From NCBI GenBank assembly GCA_030432635.1, contig JAUIMB010000007.1, forward strand, positions 124,001 to 188,000: a stretch of 64,000 nucleotides of DNA. The letters run 5' to 3'. This stretch comes from Bacteroidia bacterium (GTDB lineage Bacteria > Bacteroidota > Bacteroidia > Flavobacteriales > Flavobacteriaceae). Positions 1 to 9,188 of the stretch are shown here, in pieces. A program made the translations under genes and the position numbers. Numbering within the stretch: the stretch's first letter is position 1; every line of letters starts with the position of its first letter. The notes under the pieces were generated by a model. That model saw nothing but the letters and a program-made list of their open reading frames with translations. It had not been told where the DNA came from and did not search any database.

Positions 1-36
1 TAACAATTAAATAATCATCAATTTAAAATAAACATT

Positions 37-1110
37 ATGAACACTATTTCAAAATTTGTAGTGCTGGTCAGCCTATGCCTAATAGCGAACACTACAGTAG
101 CACAGGAAACCCAAGTAGATTCTACTAAAACAAAGGGAGTAGCTTATAAAACTAAGGAGTTAGAAGCATTAAAGGAACGCATCAAGGAAGAAGAACGGGA
201 ATTCCTCAAAACAGAAGTAGAATTGATCAATAAACGGTTAGAAGCCAAAGCGATTTCTGAGGAAGAAGCCGAGCAGATGAAAAAGGAAGCTGCCAAAAAA
301 CGCGCCCTAAATATTGAAAACCGAATTGCGATTATTGACAATAAATTAGAGTTGCTTAATCGTAATGAGGTGTACTACGATGATATTGAGGACGGACAAC
401 TTCGATTTGGACTCAATATAGGAAAGTTCTCTGGGTTTAGCGTGCCAAGAAATGGCAAGCCCAAAAAGTATGATAAGCGAACAACAAGTGATTTTGTTTG
501 GGCAATGGGTTTCAATAATGCCATTGGCGACGGACAGAAAATTGGGGATGCGTATAATTTTCTAAATTCTGGTTTTGTTGAACTGGGAGTAGCTTGGAAA
601 ACAAGGGTTTTAAAAGAATCCAACTTTATCCGATTGAAATATGGATTCTCTTTCCAATGGAATAAACTCACACCTAAGGATGATCGTTATTTTGTTCAAG
701 ATGGAAATGTAACCTCACTCGAAATGTTTCCTGGCGATCTAAAGGAATCAGAATTCAGGATTACCAATTTAGTGATTCCAATTCATTTCGAATTTGGGCC
801 TTCCAAAAAAATTGAACGCAAGGATTATTTTAGATATTCGACCTCTAAGCATTTTAAAATTGGTATTGGTGGATATGCAGGAGTTAATATCGGAACACAA
901 CAAAAATTGCGCTATAAAGAGGATGGTGATCGTGTGACCCAAAAAATTAGACGAAGCTATAATGCGACTCCATTTGTCTATGGTTTAAGTGGCTATGTTG
1001 GCTATGGACCACTTTCTGTCTACGCAAAATATGATCTAAATCCGATGTTTGAAAATCAATCATTCGATCAACATAACCTATCCATAGGCTTTAGGTTTGA
1101 TTTGGATTAG
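37..1110 (+). CDS. Outer membrane beta-barrel protein with coiled-coil N-terminus
   Basis: The 357-residue product begins with a signal peptide (about residues 1-23, ending in VAQ). A highly charged Glu/Lys-rich helical stretch at about 30-105 is probably a coiled coil. The rest is rich in alternating aromatic and polar residues and ends in FRFDLD, typical of an outer membrane beta-barrel closing on a C-terminal aromatic strand. I do not recognise a specific family, and the function is unknown. A clear terminator follows within 25 bases, so it is probably the last gene of its transcript. The ATG start gives a good signal peptide. The barrel assignment is inferred from composition only. Confidence 0.75.
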   Translation: MNTISKFVVLVSLCLIANTTVAQETQVDSTKTKGVAYKTKELEALKERIKEEEREFLKTEVELINKRLEAKAISEEEAEQMKKEAAKKRALNIENRIAIIDNKLELLNRNEVYYDDIEDGQLRFGLNIGKFSGFSVPRNGKPKKYDKRTTSDFVWAMGFNNAIGDGQKIGDAYNFLNSGFVELGVAWKTRVLKESNFIRLKYGFSFQWNKLTPKDDRYFVQDGNVTSLEMFPGDLKESEFRITNLVIPIHFEFGPSKKIERKDYFRYSTSKHFKIGIGGYAGVNIGTQQKLRYKEDGDRVTQKIRRSYNATPFVYGLSGYVGYGPLSVYAKYDLNPMFENQSFDQHNLSIGFRFDLD

Positions 1111-1131
1111 TCGGTTATAATCTTAAATTCT

Positions 1132-1164
1132 AAGCGTGATGCTCTTGGGTATCGCGCTTTTTTG
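1132..1164 (+). terminator. Rho-independent terminator
   Basis: The arms AAGCGTGAT (1132-1140) and ATCGCGCTT (1151-1159) pair with one G-T wobble around a 10-base loop. A T-run follows immediately. It lies 21 bases after the barrel gene and before dnaG. Confidence 0.8.
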
Positions 1165-1209
1165 TTATCCGATAAAACGTTAAATTTACACACTTATAAT
1201 CTGAGGAAC

Positions 1210-3177
1210 TTGATAGCTAAATCCACCATAGACCAAGTATTTGAAACCGCTCGTGTTGAGGAGGTTATTGGTGATTTTGTACAATTGAAAAAAGCAGGAA
1301 GCAACTTCAAAGGGTTGAGTCCGTTTAGTGATGAACGCTCTCCAAGTTTTATGGTGTCTCCAGTAAAGCAAATTTGGAAGGATTTTTCCAGTGGAAAAGG
1401 TGGTAATGCAATTACTTTTTTAATGGAGCATGAACACTTTACCTATCCTGAGGCGATTATATATCTTGCAAAAAAGTACAATATTGAAATTGAGGAAACT
1501 GAACGTACTGATGAGCAGAAAAAGGAAGCCAATGAACGCGAGAGTTTGTACTTGGTCAATGAATTTGCAAAGGATTATTTTGAGAAAACCATGTTCAAGA
1601 CCGATCAAGGGCAAGCTATCGGACTCAGTTATTTTAAGGAGCGAGGTTTTACCAACGAGACCATTAAAACCTTTAACCTTGGGTATTCGCTAGATGATTG
1701 GCAAGCCTTTACCGATGAGGCCTTAAAAAAAGGTTACCAGTTAGAGTTTTTGGAGAAAACGGGATTGACAATCGTCAAGGAAGACAAGAAGTTTGATCGA
1801 TTCAAGGGTCGCGTCATGTTTCCAATTCACAGTATGAGCGGACGGGTTTTGGGATTTGGAGGACGTATTTTAAAAGTCGATAAAAAGGCAGCAAAATACC
1901 TAAACTCACCAGAAAGTGAAGTCTATCATAAAAGCAAGATCCTTTACGGTATTTATCATGCCAAGCAAAGCATCGCTAAGGATGATAATTGTTATTTGGT
2001 TGAAGGTTATACCGATGTCATTCAGTTTTATCAAACTGGAATTAAAAATGTCGTAGCGTCTTCTGGAACCGCATTAACTCCAGAACAAATCCGATTAATT
2101 AACAGGTTGACCAATAACATTACGGTTTTGTTTGATGGTGATGCTGCTGGAATAAGGGCTTCAATTCGAGGTATTGATTTGATTTTGGAACAAGGGATGA
2201 ATGTGAGAGTTTGCAGTTTCCCTGAAGGTGAAGATCCAGATAGCTTTGCGAAAAAGAATACAAGGGAAGAGCTCATCGAATATCTCGAAGATCACGCCAT
2301 GGATTTCATTCAGTTCAAAGCATCATTGCTGGTAGAGGATGCTAAAAATGATCCTATAAAGAAGGCGGAAACCATTCGTGATATTGTAAACAGTATTGCG
2401 AAAATTCCTGATCAAATTAAAAAGGAAGTGTACATTCAAGAGTGCTCTCGTATCATGGATATTAGTGAGGATGTGCTCTTTAGTACTTTGGCTCAAATTA
2501 ATAAGAAAGAAGCACAAGACGCCAATAAAAAATACAAATCGCAGCAAAAGGCTTTCAATATTGTAAAACCTGAAGTAAAAACACGTAAAGTGGATTTGCA
2601 GTATGAGCTGGAACGAAAGATTATTGAAATCCTTCTACTGTATGGAACCGAAACTGAAGATTTTGAAGACCTGGTCTTAAAAGAGTCTGATGATGGTGAA
2701 CTGCAATTGGAGCCTGTTACCCACAATGCCAAAGTGTTTGAAAAAGTGTATCTGGACTTACAGGAAGACGAGATGCAGTTTACAAATCCGAGTTTCAAAT
2801 CCTTGTACTATTCAATCATAGATACCTTGCATCAAAACAACGGTTTTTCAACCAAAGGGTTTATTAATGGCCTAGACCAGGATCTCGCTAGTGAAGTGAC
2901 AACCATACTCATGAATGATGAGCGTTACCGTTTGCACGATTGGGAACGAAATCACATCATACCCAAGGAAAAAAAGCATACCATTTCCCAATTGGTAACG
3001 CAAACCATATTAACGTTAAGGTGTTACTTAATAGATAAAAAGGTCGCAGAGTACCAAAATGAAACACTAAAGGAAGATGTGAATTCCAAAAGTATTTTGG
3101 AAGATGTAAAGGATTATGTTGGCCTTAAGATGTTACTGTCCCGTAAACTAGGAAAAGTGGTTGGAGGTAAAATTTAA
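1210..3177 (+). CDS. dnaG: DNA primase DnaG
   Basis: DnaG makes the RNA primers for chromosome replication. The 655-residue protein shows an N-terminal CHC2-like domain (about 1-100), a TOPRIM core with the motifs EGYTDV and LFDGDAAG, and a C-terminal helical region. The TTG at 1210 is the preferred start because it gives the family N-terminus (IAKSTIDQVFETARVEEVI). An upstream in-frame TTG at 1162 lies in the tail of the preceding terminator and adds 16 residues that look non-coding. The zinc ligands of the CHC2 finger are replaced (Ser37, Ser40, Asp58 and Ser61 by alignment), which I believe is usual for this phylum. It is convergent with the response regulator gene. Confidence 0.95.
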   Translation: MIAKSTIDQVFETARVEEVIGDFVQLKKAGSNFKGLSPFSDERSPSFMVSPVKQIWKDFSSGKGGNAITFLMEHEHFTYPEAIIYLAKKYNIEIEETERTDEQKKEANERESLYLVNEFAKDYFEKTMFKTDQGQAIGLSYFKERGFTNETIKTFNLGYSLDDWQAFTDEALKKGYQLEFLEKTGLTIVKEDKKFDRFKGRVMFPIHSMSGRVLGFGGRILKVDKKAAKYLNSPESEVYHKSKILYGIYHAKQSIAKDDNCYLVEGYTDVIQFYQTGIKNVVASSGTALTPEQIRLINRLTNNITVLFDGDAAGIRASIRGIDLILEQGMNVRVCSFPEGEDPDSFAKKNTREELIEYLEDHAMDFIQFKASLLVEDAKNDPIKKAETIRDIVNSIAKIPDQIKKEVYIQECSRIMDISEDVLFSTLAQINKKEAQDANKKYKSQQKAFNIVKPEVKTRKVDLQYELERKIIEILLLYGTETEDFEDLVLKESDDGELQLEPVTHNAKVFEKVYLDLQEDEMQFTNPSFKSLYYSIIDTLHQNNGFSTKGFINGLDQDLASEVTTILMNDERYRLHDWERNHIIPKEKKHTISQLVTQTILTLRCYLIDKKVAEYQNETLKEDVNSKSILEDVKDYVGLKMLLSRKLGKVVGGKI

Positions 3178-3192
3178 ATGTTCTAGGCGTAG

Positions 3193-3822
3193 TTATTCTA
3201 AATCTAATTGTTTCCCTTGATTTACAAGATCTATTAAATTGTTCACATTGAGCTTTTTGTAAAGTCGCGCTTTGTAGGTGCTCACTGTTTTTTCATTGAT
3301 ACTGAGCTCTTCTGCGATTTCCTTATTCTTTTTGCCAGAAGATAATAATTTCAAGACTTCAACTTCACGAGTGGACAGTCGTTTGTAAATGCGACTTTTG
3401 GAATTCCTCGTGTCATTATAGTTTAGATGTTTAGACATCTTATCACTTAAATAGATATCACCTCGATATGCTTGTTTTATGGCTTTGGTAATGGTATCTG
3501 TAGATGCAGATTTTAAAACATATGCCGAGGCTCCAGCTTTGATGGTGTTAATGGCATAAATTTCTTCAGGGTGGTAACTGAACATCACAATTTTTATATG
3601 ATTGTGTTCCTTTTTTATTGCCTTAAGAGCAGTGATGCCATTAAGTTCAGGCAATTCTATTTCAGATACGATAACATCTACTTTGTGTCGCCTAACAAAT
3701 TCGAAAATGGCAACACCAGTATCTACAGTGCCAATAATGTCAATATCATCATGATCTTTATATAACAATTTAAATCCAGTTGTTATGATAGGATGATTGT
3801 CAACGACGAGTACCTTAATCAT
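3193..3822 (-). CDS. NarL/FixJ-type response regulator with atypical receiver
   Basis: This 209-residue transcription factor has a receiver domain (about 1-120) and a LuxR-type helix-turn-helix (about 145-205, containing LSTREVEVLKLLSSG and TVSTYKARLYKKL). The usual phosphoacceptor aspartate is glutamate here (Glu54, in VSEIELP), and the acidic pair reads Asp8-Asn9 rather than Asp-Asp. The conserved switch lysine is present in YVLKSAS. No histidine kinase is adjacent, so it is an orphan. It lies downstream of nadE on the same strand with a 131-base gap. Its target genes cannot be inferred from context. The family call is firm; the effect of the substitution is inference. Confidence 0.9.
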   Translation of the reverse strand: MIKVLVVDNHPIITTGFKLLYKDHDDIDIIGTVDTGVAIFEFVRRHKVDVIVSEIELPELNGITALKAIKKEHNHIKIVMFSYHPEEIYAINTIKAGASAYVLKSASTDTITKAIKQAYRGDIYLSDKMSKHLNYNDTRNSKSRIYKRLSTREVEVLKLLSSGKKNKEIAEELSINEKTVSTYKARLYKKLNVNNLIDLVNQGKQLDLE

Positions 3823-3953
3823 GATAAAAATTTCTTTAGTTAGTATTGAGAACCAGAACTTAAGAGCTTTAAGTTCAAGAATGTGGAGATTTGCCTCGCA
3901 AAATTACTAAAAAATCAGACATAATAGTTAAAATAAAAAAGAAAGTTCAATAA

Positions 3954-4742
3954 TTATTTTAAATTCTTAGGGATTTCACAAATAGGAATTGGGATCATTT
4001 TGTGCGTATTCGATCTGTTAAAGCGCATGAATATTTGAAAAGCTTCTTTTTGACGACCTGTGAAATCATCTTCAGATTTGCCTTCATCTTTCATTTGCAT
4101 AGCCCATTCCAATTCTGGATAGGTGGCACCTATTTGATCTTCATCACTTCGCGCATCACCAAAAAGACCATCACTTGGTGCAGCTTTCATTATTGATTCT
4201 GGAACCTCGAGAAAGGCACCAATTTCATAGACTTCAGATTTTAATAAATCTGCAATCGGACTCAAATCAACACCACCATCACCATATTTTGTAAAAAAAC
4301 CAACACCAAAATCCTCGACTTTGTTTCCAGTTCCTGCTACAAGAAGTCCTAAAAGTCCGGCATGATAATACAAAGTGGTCATTCGTAATCTCGCTCGAGT
4401 ATTTGCTAAGGCCATGTCAACAGTCGTTGGTTTGCCTTCAAGGGAAACTTCGGTTTTAAATTCCTCAAAAACTGGTGTTAGGTCTACACGTGTGTCGCTT
4501 ACGTTGGAAAAACGCTCTTTTAATTGAGAAATGTGCTCCTGAGCTCTGCTAACATGGCTTGCTGCTTGATGAATTGGCATTTCAATACAAAGTAATTTCA
4601 ATCCTGTTTTAGCACAAAGCGTTGAAGTTACCGCAGAGTCTATACCACCCGAAATTCCGATGACAAACCCTTTAACACCTGCATTTGTAGCATAATCCTT
4701 TAACCAGTTAACAATATGGTTAACGACCTTTTCTGTTTGCAT
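3954..4742 (-). CDS. nadE: NH3-dependent NAD+ synthetase
   Basis: NadE converts deamido-NAD+ to NAD+ using ATP and ammonia, the last step of NAD synthesis. The 262-residue protein has the ATP-pyrophosphatase P-loop GISGGIDSA and later motifs such as GTGNKVEDFGVGFFTKYGDGG and DLLKSEVYEIG. It lacks an N-terminal glutaminase domain, so it is the ammonia-dependent form. The ATG at 4742 (MQTEKVVNHIVNWL) is chosen because the 15 residues available upstream would extend into the divergent gldB promoter and are not conserved-looking. It is divergent from gldB. Confidence 0.93.
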   Translation of the reverse strand: MQTEKVVNHIVNWLKDYATNAGVKGFVIGISGGIDSAVTSTLCAKTGLKLLCIEMPIHQAASHVSRAQEHISQLKERFSNVSDTRVDLTPVFEEFKTEVSLEGKPTTVDMALANTRARLRMTTLYYHAGLLGLLVAGTGNKVEDFGVGFFTKYGDGGVDLSPIADLLKSEVYEIGAFLEVPESIMKAAPSDGLFGDARSDEDQIGATYPELEWAMQMKDEGKSEDDFTGRQKEAFQIFMRFNRSNTHKMIPIPICEIPKNLK

Positions 4743-4746
4743 AATT

Positions 4747-4779
4747 TTTGAGTTTTTAAAACAAAGAACTGTACCTTTG
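4747..4779 (+). promoter_or_regulatory. Bacteroidota-type promoter of gldB
   Basis: TTTG at 4747-4750 and TACCTTTG at 4772-4779 match the -33 and -7 boxes of the Bacteroidota sigma factor (TTTG, then TAnnTTTG) with a 21-base spacer. Transcription should begin near 4786, which rules out the ORF's first ATG at 4777 as the gldB start. Confidence 0.65.
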
Positions 4780-4815
4780 CACAACAAAAATAACGGAAAC
4801 GTGTTAGGTTTAAAA

Positions 4816-5790
4816 ATGTTTTATAAAATGTCCTTACGAATTTACATTACCATAATATTGGGTTTATTGGTGTTTTCATGTAATGAGGATTCAAAACTTG
4901 AAGCCGAAATTGCCAAAATAGAAACCGATGTTATAGTCGAGCGCTTTGATCGTGCTTATTCACAAGCCCAACCAGAGGATATTCCAAAGCTGAAAACTGC
5001 ATTTCCGTTTTTGTTTTCCAAGCATATACCAGATTCGGTTTGGGTTAATCGTATGGTCGATTCGTACCAAGTCGAATTACATAAAGCAACACATGATAAG
5101 TTTGGTGATTTTAATGAGACATCATCAGATATCGAACGATTGTTTCAGCATTTGAAATATTATGATAAGTCGTTTTCTGAACCTAGAGTGGTAACGTTGA
5201 CGAATTTTGTAGACTACAGAAATAAAGTGATTGTTACTGATAGCGTAGTACTGATTGCTATTGATAATTATTTAGGAAGTGATCATGAATTTTATGCGAA
5301 TATTCCTAAATATTTGGCAGATAATATGGAAGCATCACAAGTTGTGGTGGATCTTGCAGATGCCTATGCTGAAAAATGGATATTTCAGACACAAAGAAAG
5401 ACCTTTTTGGATGAGATGATCTTTTTTGGTAAGCAGTTATATTTTAAGGAGATCATGATTCCTTTTAAAACCGATGCTGAAAATATTGGATATTCTGTAG
5501 ATCAATTAGAGTTTGCTCAAGTCAATGAAAATATGATCTGGACGCAATTTGTTCAAAATGAGATGCTGTTCGATACGGATAGCAGTTTACCAGCTCGATT
5601 TATAGCTGAAGCTCCATTTTCTAAGTTTTATCTTGAACTCGATAATCAAACTCCAGGACGATTAGGTCAATATATAGGATGGCAAATCGTGAGGGCTTAT
5701 ATGGATAATAATAATGTATCCTTAAAGGAAATGTTGCAAACCGATGCAGCAGAAATTTTCAATAAATCAAATTACAAACCACCGAAATAA
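4816..5790 (+). CDS. gldB: Gliding motility lipoprotein GldB
   Basis: GldB is a membrane lipoprotein required for gliding motility in Flavobacteriia and linked to T9SS function. The 324-residue product has a lipoprotein signal peptide ending in LLVFSC, then a long domain with family hallmarks such as ETDVIVERFDRAY, YIGWQIVRAYM and NKSNYKPPK at the C-terminus. The start at 4816 lies downstream of the recognised promoter; 4828 (MSLRIYITI) is equally possible. Its TAA stop shares one base with the gldC ATG, so the two are translationally coupled. Confidence 0.92.
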   Translation: MFYKMSLRIYITIILGLLVFSCNEDSKLEAEIAKIETDVIVERFDRAYSQAQPEDIPKLKTAFPFLFSKHIPDSVWVNRMVDSYQVELHKATHDKFGDFNETSSDIERLFQHLKYYDKSFSEPRVVTLTNFVDYRNKVIVTDSVVLIAIDNYLGSDHEFYANIPKYLADNMEASQVVVDLADAYAEKWIFQTQRKTFLDEMIFFGKQLYFKEIMIPFKTDAENIGYSVDQLEFAQVNENMIWTQFVQNEMLFDTDSSLPARFIAEAPFSKFYLELDNQTPGRLGQYIGWQIVRAYMDNNNVSLKEMLQTDAAEIFNKSNYKPPK

Positions 5791-6128
5791 TGGCAAACAA
5801 TCACACTTCAAGCATAACATTGAATGTCGAATTAGACGAAAACCGAGTTCCTGAAAAATTACATTGGACCGCAGAAGATGGAGGTATTTTAAATGAAGAG
5901 GCCAAGGCAATGATGTTGGCAGTTTGGGATGCCAAGGCAAAAGAAACGTTGCGTATTGATTTGTGGACCAAGGATATGCCAGTGGATGAGATGAAACAAT
6001 TTTTTCATCAAACCTTGGTGGAAATGAGTAAAACCTTTCATAGGGCAACGCAAGATGAGAAAATGTCGGCAACAATGATGGATTTCTGTGACTATTTTGC
6101 AGAGAAATTGGAACTGAAGAAGTCATGA
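5790..6128 (+). CDS. gldC: Gliding motility protein GldC
   Basis: GldC is a small protein that enhances gliding, encoded next to gldB in flavobacteria. The 112-residue product lacks a signal peptide and contains the family features ITLNVELDENRVPEKLHW and DLWTKDMPVDEMKQFFHQ. It overlaps the gldB stop by one base (TAATG). A strong terminator follows at 6214-6259, so gldBC forms a two-gene operon here. Confidence 0.93.
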   Translation: MANNHTSSITLNVELDENRVPEKLHWTAEDGGILNEEAKAMMLAVWDAKAKETLRIDLWTKDMPVDEMKQFFHQTLVEMSKTFHRATQDEKMSATMMDFCDYFAEKLELKKS

Positions 6129-6213
6129 ACAATAATTTAATGATTCCCTAAACTTTCGGATACATCATTGTGCGTTCAAGAACTTAAATTTGTCATGCTA
6201 TTAATCAATTTTT

Positions 6214-6259
6214 AAAAAGCATTAGTCAGGTTTTCAGAGAGAAAAAGACTAATGCTTTT
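6214..6259. terminator. Bidirectional terminator
   Basis: The arms AAAAGCATTAGTC and GACTAATGCTTTT flank a 20-base loop. A and T tracts at the two ends allow it to serve both gldC (plus) and the convergent gene ending at 6307 (minus). Confidence 0.8.
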
Positions 6260-6306
6260 ATTGAGGTTATAGCCTCAGCAGAGTATTATTGGCTACTGCT
6301 ATATGG

Positions 6307-7038
6307 TTATAGGGAAGTGACAAAATGTGTCGGTTGATTGCTGTCAATATGTTTTGAAGCGTAAATTGGTGTTGTGTTAAAGTGTTTGGATGTTTCTGTC
6401 GATTTAAAATACTCTGGGTTTCTAAACTGCTTGTTCATAAACTTATTTTTGTTGTAGAGCTCATACACAAGCAACTTATTATCTTTTCCGTTTTTGGTCT
6501 TTAATTCAAGTTTATTTTTCTTGATCAAGTTCTTTAATTCATTTTGGTGCACCAATTTCATGGTTTTCCCTGATCCCATTCCAGAATTACGCTCAATAAC
6601 AACCCAATAGTAGCTCGATGCTTTTTCTGTTCTCGCTTTTTCCTTCTTTTGATTGAGTCCTATATTGCTTACCGTTTTTTCTTCATAACGTTCTTCAGAA
6701 GTAACAACTTCCATGGTTTGGGTTTTTTCAAGATACATTACAATTCTTTTCTTGTTTACTCTGGCTTGGATGATGTAGTTTCCTGTTGGCAAAGTGTTTA
6801 GATCGATATTGGTTTTATTGCTGTTAACGTTAATGCTTTCAGAATAATCCTCATTAAAGATATCTACTTGACGGATATCCTCGGCTTTACTTTCCAATAC
6901 TAAATAATTTTGCTTCTCATCAATATTCTGTTCTAAGAATTGGGCTTTGTAGTTAACATTTGGTTGGAAATCTATTTGTTGTCCGTATGTAGCTAAAGCA
7001 AAAAATGTAAATGCTAATGTGAAGTACTTGTTAATCAT
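6307..7038 (-). CDS. Secreted protein of four-member tandem family (copy 1)
   Basis: The 243-residue protein is exported (signal peptide about 1-19, ending in TYG-Q). It belongs to a family with four tandem copies in this window. Two modules are shared. The first, about 25-105, contains VDIFNEDYSES, IDLNTLPTGNYIIQA and IVMYLEK, and resembles in pattern a T9SS type A sorting domain but is not at the C-terminus. The second, about 145-230, contains YYWVVIE, KNKLELK and YELYNKNKFM. A variable Lys/Glu/Ser-rich linker joins them. I know of no function. Each copy seems to be a separate gene with its own leader region. Confidence 0.8.
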   Translation of the reverse strand: MINKYFTLAFTFFALATYGQQIDFQPNVNYKAQFLEQNIDEKQNYLVLESKAEDIRQVDIFNEDYSESINVNSNKTNIDLNTLPTGNYIIQARVNKKRIVMYLEKTQTMEVVTSEERYEEKTVSNIGLNQKKEKARTEKASSYYWVVIERNSGMGSGKTMKLVHQNELKNLIKKNKLELKTKNGKDNKLLVYELYNKNKFMNKQFRNPEYFKSTETSKHFNTTPIYASKHIDSNQPTHFVTSL

Positions 7039-7343
7039 AACTTGGTGGTTTAATAGTTTAACTTACTGTCATTAGCATGGATGGTCTTCTTTTAAAGTGT
7101 AAAAAGAATGGTGTTGTAAGTCGATGCTTTTCTGTCTAATTGATAAACATTTTATGACAATCTGAAAATACCTACGAAGTTTTGATATGTAGGGTTTTAA
7201 AAAAACCGATTTTTTTTTGAAGATTTTTTATTGGGTACATTTTCCTTCTGCTGAACCCATTCTTAATCTTATGGCATTCAAGGGATTCGTATTGGGTCAC
7301 CAATACAATTGACTAGGCACGTGAAATTGAATTTTTGGAAGTC
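7039..7343. other. Intergenic region between paralog copies 1 and 2
   Basis: This 305-base stretch holds no convincing gene. A short GGTTTT/AAAACC hairpin beside long A and T runs near 7190-7215 might end transcription of copy 2, but it is weak. I saw no clear promoter motif for copy 1. Confidence 0.4.
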
Positions 7344-8102
7344 CTAGGGATTGATTTCAACTGGATTTGAAGAATCATAAAAGGGTACGACATTGAATGT
7401 TTTGGACCTCTTAGACTTATAATAATCGTGGTTCCTCAATTGTCTGGTCATGAACTTATTCTTGTTGTATATTTCATATACGCGCAATTCATTATTTTTA
7501 CCTATCTCAGATTGCAGCTCCAGTTTATTTTTCTCAATCAAATCGTCAACCTCATGTTTGTACTCCAAGCTCATGGATTTGTGGCCTCCAAATTCGGCAT
7601 TGCTTTCATAAACCACCCAATAGTAAAGGGTCTGATCGTTAGGAAGGTCATCTTCAGGATGCTCAAGTGTATGCTCTTTGTTCTCATTGGGTTTGCTTGC
7701 TGTGGCAACACGATCAGAGCCTTCGTTTGATTCAAGGGTTGTCGTGCTTGCAATCAGACGGGTCTCTTTCTTATCTACAGCCATAATGATACGCTTTCTA
7801 CCAACCTTCGCTTTAATTAGGTAATTGCCCAAAGGGAGTTTCTTGAGATCGATTTTGGCATAACTGCTATCAATATCAATACTTTTAAAATAATCGTTGT
7901 TGAATATGTCAACTTCTCTAATCGTTTTATTGCTTTCCAAGACCAAACTGTCTCCTGTCTTGTTGAGGCCTTGTTTGAGTCCTTTTGCCTTAGGGTTTAC
8001 ATTGGGTTCAAAAGTGATGACGGAACTGATGGTTTCATTGGGATTTTGACTAGCAACAATAAAGGTCGACAGTAAAAATAAAAAAACGAGTAGATGCTTC
8101 AT
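7344..8102 (-). CDS. Secreted protein of four-member tandem family (copy 2)
   Basis: The 252-residue protein has a signal peptide (about 1-18) and the two family modules: VDIFNNDYFKSIDID with IDLKKLPLGNYLIKA in the N-terminal half, and YYWVVYESNAEFGGHKSMSLE with EIYNKNKFMTRQLRN in the C-terminal half. The linker is longer and more acidic than in the other copies (about 120-160, rich in Glu, Asp, Asn). It is as divergent from copy 1 as from the others, so the duplication is not recent. A TATCTTTG promoter box lies 41 bases upstream of its ATG. Function unknown. Confidence 0.8.
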   Translation of the reverse strand: MKHLLVFLFLLSTFIVASQNPNETISSVITFEPNVNPKAKGLKQGLNKTGDSLVLESNKTIREVDIFNNDYFKSIDIDSSYAKIDLKKLPLGNYLIKAKVGRKRIIMAVDKKETRLIASTTTLESNEGSDRVATASKPNENKEHTLEHPEDDLPNDQTLYYWVVYESNAEFGGHKSMSLEYKHEVDDLIEKNKLELQSEIGKNNELRVYEIYNKNKFMTRQLRNHDYYKSKRSKTFNVVPFYDSSNPVEINP

Positions 8103-8142
8103 AATAGTACAGATTCAAGGAGCTAAATATCTAGGGATAATA

Positions 8143-8150
8143 CAAAGATA
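8143..8150 (-). promoter_or_regulatory. Probable -7 box of paralog copy 2
   Basis: The minus strand reads TATCTTTG, a perfect match to TAnnTTTG, 41 bases upstream of the start at 8102. No good -33 TTG was found at the expected spacing. Confidence 0.45.
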
Positions 8151-8270
8151 CTGCGATGCAACTAATAATTTGAACATAATTTGTAAAAATAAATCCATTC
8201 ATCCATCATTTAATTAACTATGAATGCTAAATGGATATACGGATATTTTAACAATTTGGTTTATTTTGAA

Positions 8271-8975
8271 CTAATCGTCTATATCGTCACTGTCTAAAGA
8301 ACAATACACAGGAACAACATTAAATAGCTCCGAAGATTCAGATTTGTAATACACAGGATTACGTATTTGTTTGGTCATGAATTTCGATTTGTTATAAATC
8401 TCATAAATATGAAGTACGTTGTTTTTTCCTATACCGCTTTTTACTTCTTTTTGCTTTTTTGAAATGATTTTGTCAACGGCATCCTTTCGTTCTAAACGCA
8501 TTGATTTATTAGACCCAAATCTGGATTTGTTCTCCAAAACTACCCAATAATACGATGATGGTTTTTTAGCAATGCCTTTGTCATTGGTCTTAATGATTTC
8601 AGGTTCCAGATCAACAATGGCATTTTGACTTTCCGCTGAACTATTTTGTTGATTTCCCGATTTCTCCAAATACATAACAATCCACTTATCCTCTAGTTTG
8701 GCTTGTATCACAAAGTCTCCAGAAGGTAAGGAGTTCAGGTCGATATCAGTTTTTTTGTTGTTAACGTCTATACTCTCCGAAAAATCATTGTTGAAAATAT
8801 CTACCTGAAGGATTTGGCCTGTGGCACATTCCAAGGAAAGTCTGCTTCGCTCTTTGTCAAAACTTTGAAGTAAGGAACTGGCTCTATAATTTACATTTTT
8901 ATGAAAGGTTATGTCCTGGCCATAAGAAACAAAAGCATACAGCATCACTGCTAAAATGTAGGTCGTTTTAGGCAT
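8271..8975 (-). CDS. Secreted protein of four-member tandem family (copy 3)
   Basis: The 234-residue protein has a signal peptide (about 1-19) and the same order of parts: VDIFNNDFSESIDVN and IDLNSLPSGDFVIQAKL, a Ser/Asn/Lys linker, then YYWVVLENKSRFGSNKSMRLE and EIYNKSKFMTKQIRNPVYYK. It ends in an acidic tail (DSDDIDD). It carries two cysteines, one in the mature N-terminal module (ECATG) and one near the C-terminus (VYCSL). Function unknown. Confidence 0.8.
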   Translation of the reverse strand: MPKTTYILAVMLYAFVSYGQDITFHKNVNYRASSLLQSFDKERSRLSLECATGQILQVDIFNNDFSESIDVNNKKTDIDLNSLPSGDFVIQAKLEDKWIVMYLEKSGNQQNSSAESQNAIVDLEPEIIKTNDKGIAKKPSSYYWVVLENKSRFGSNKSMRLERKDAVDKIISKKQKEVKSGIGKNNVLHIYEIYNKSKFMTKQIRNPVYYKSESSELFNVVPVYCSLDSDDIDD

Positions 8976-9188
8976 GATTTGGTAATTTTGGGCAAATCCA
9001 AATTACGAAAAAAACCGAGAAACAAGATTAATTATTTTATTTATTGGATAAGTTGAATAATATTGTATGTAAATACTTACATTTTTAACTTATGCTCAAA
9101 TTGCTATTTGTTGAAGTTTTGGATGAGTTAAAATCTTATATCACCGATTCGTATATATCCAACTGTCCTAATTCCAAAAAGATTCGAT

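Noticed and set aside
1162-1209. Upstream TTG start for dnaG
   Set aside because: The added 16 residues overlap the T-run of a terminator and do not fit the family N-terminus.
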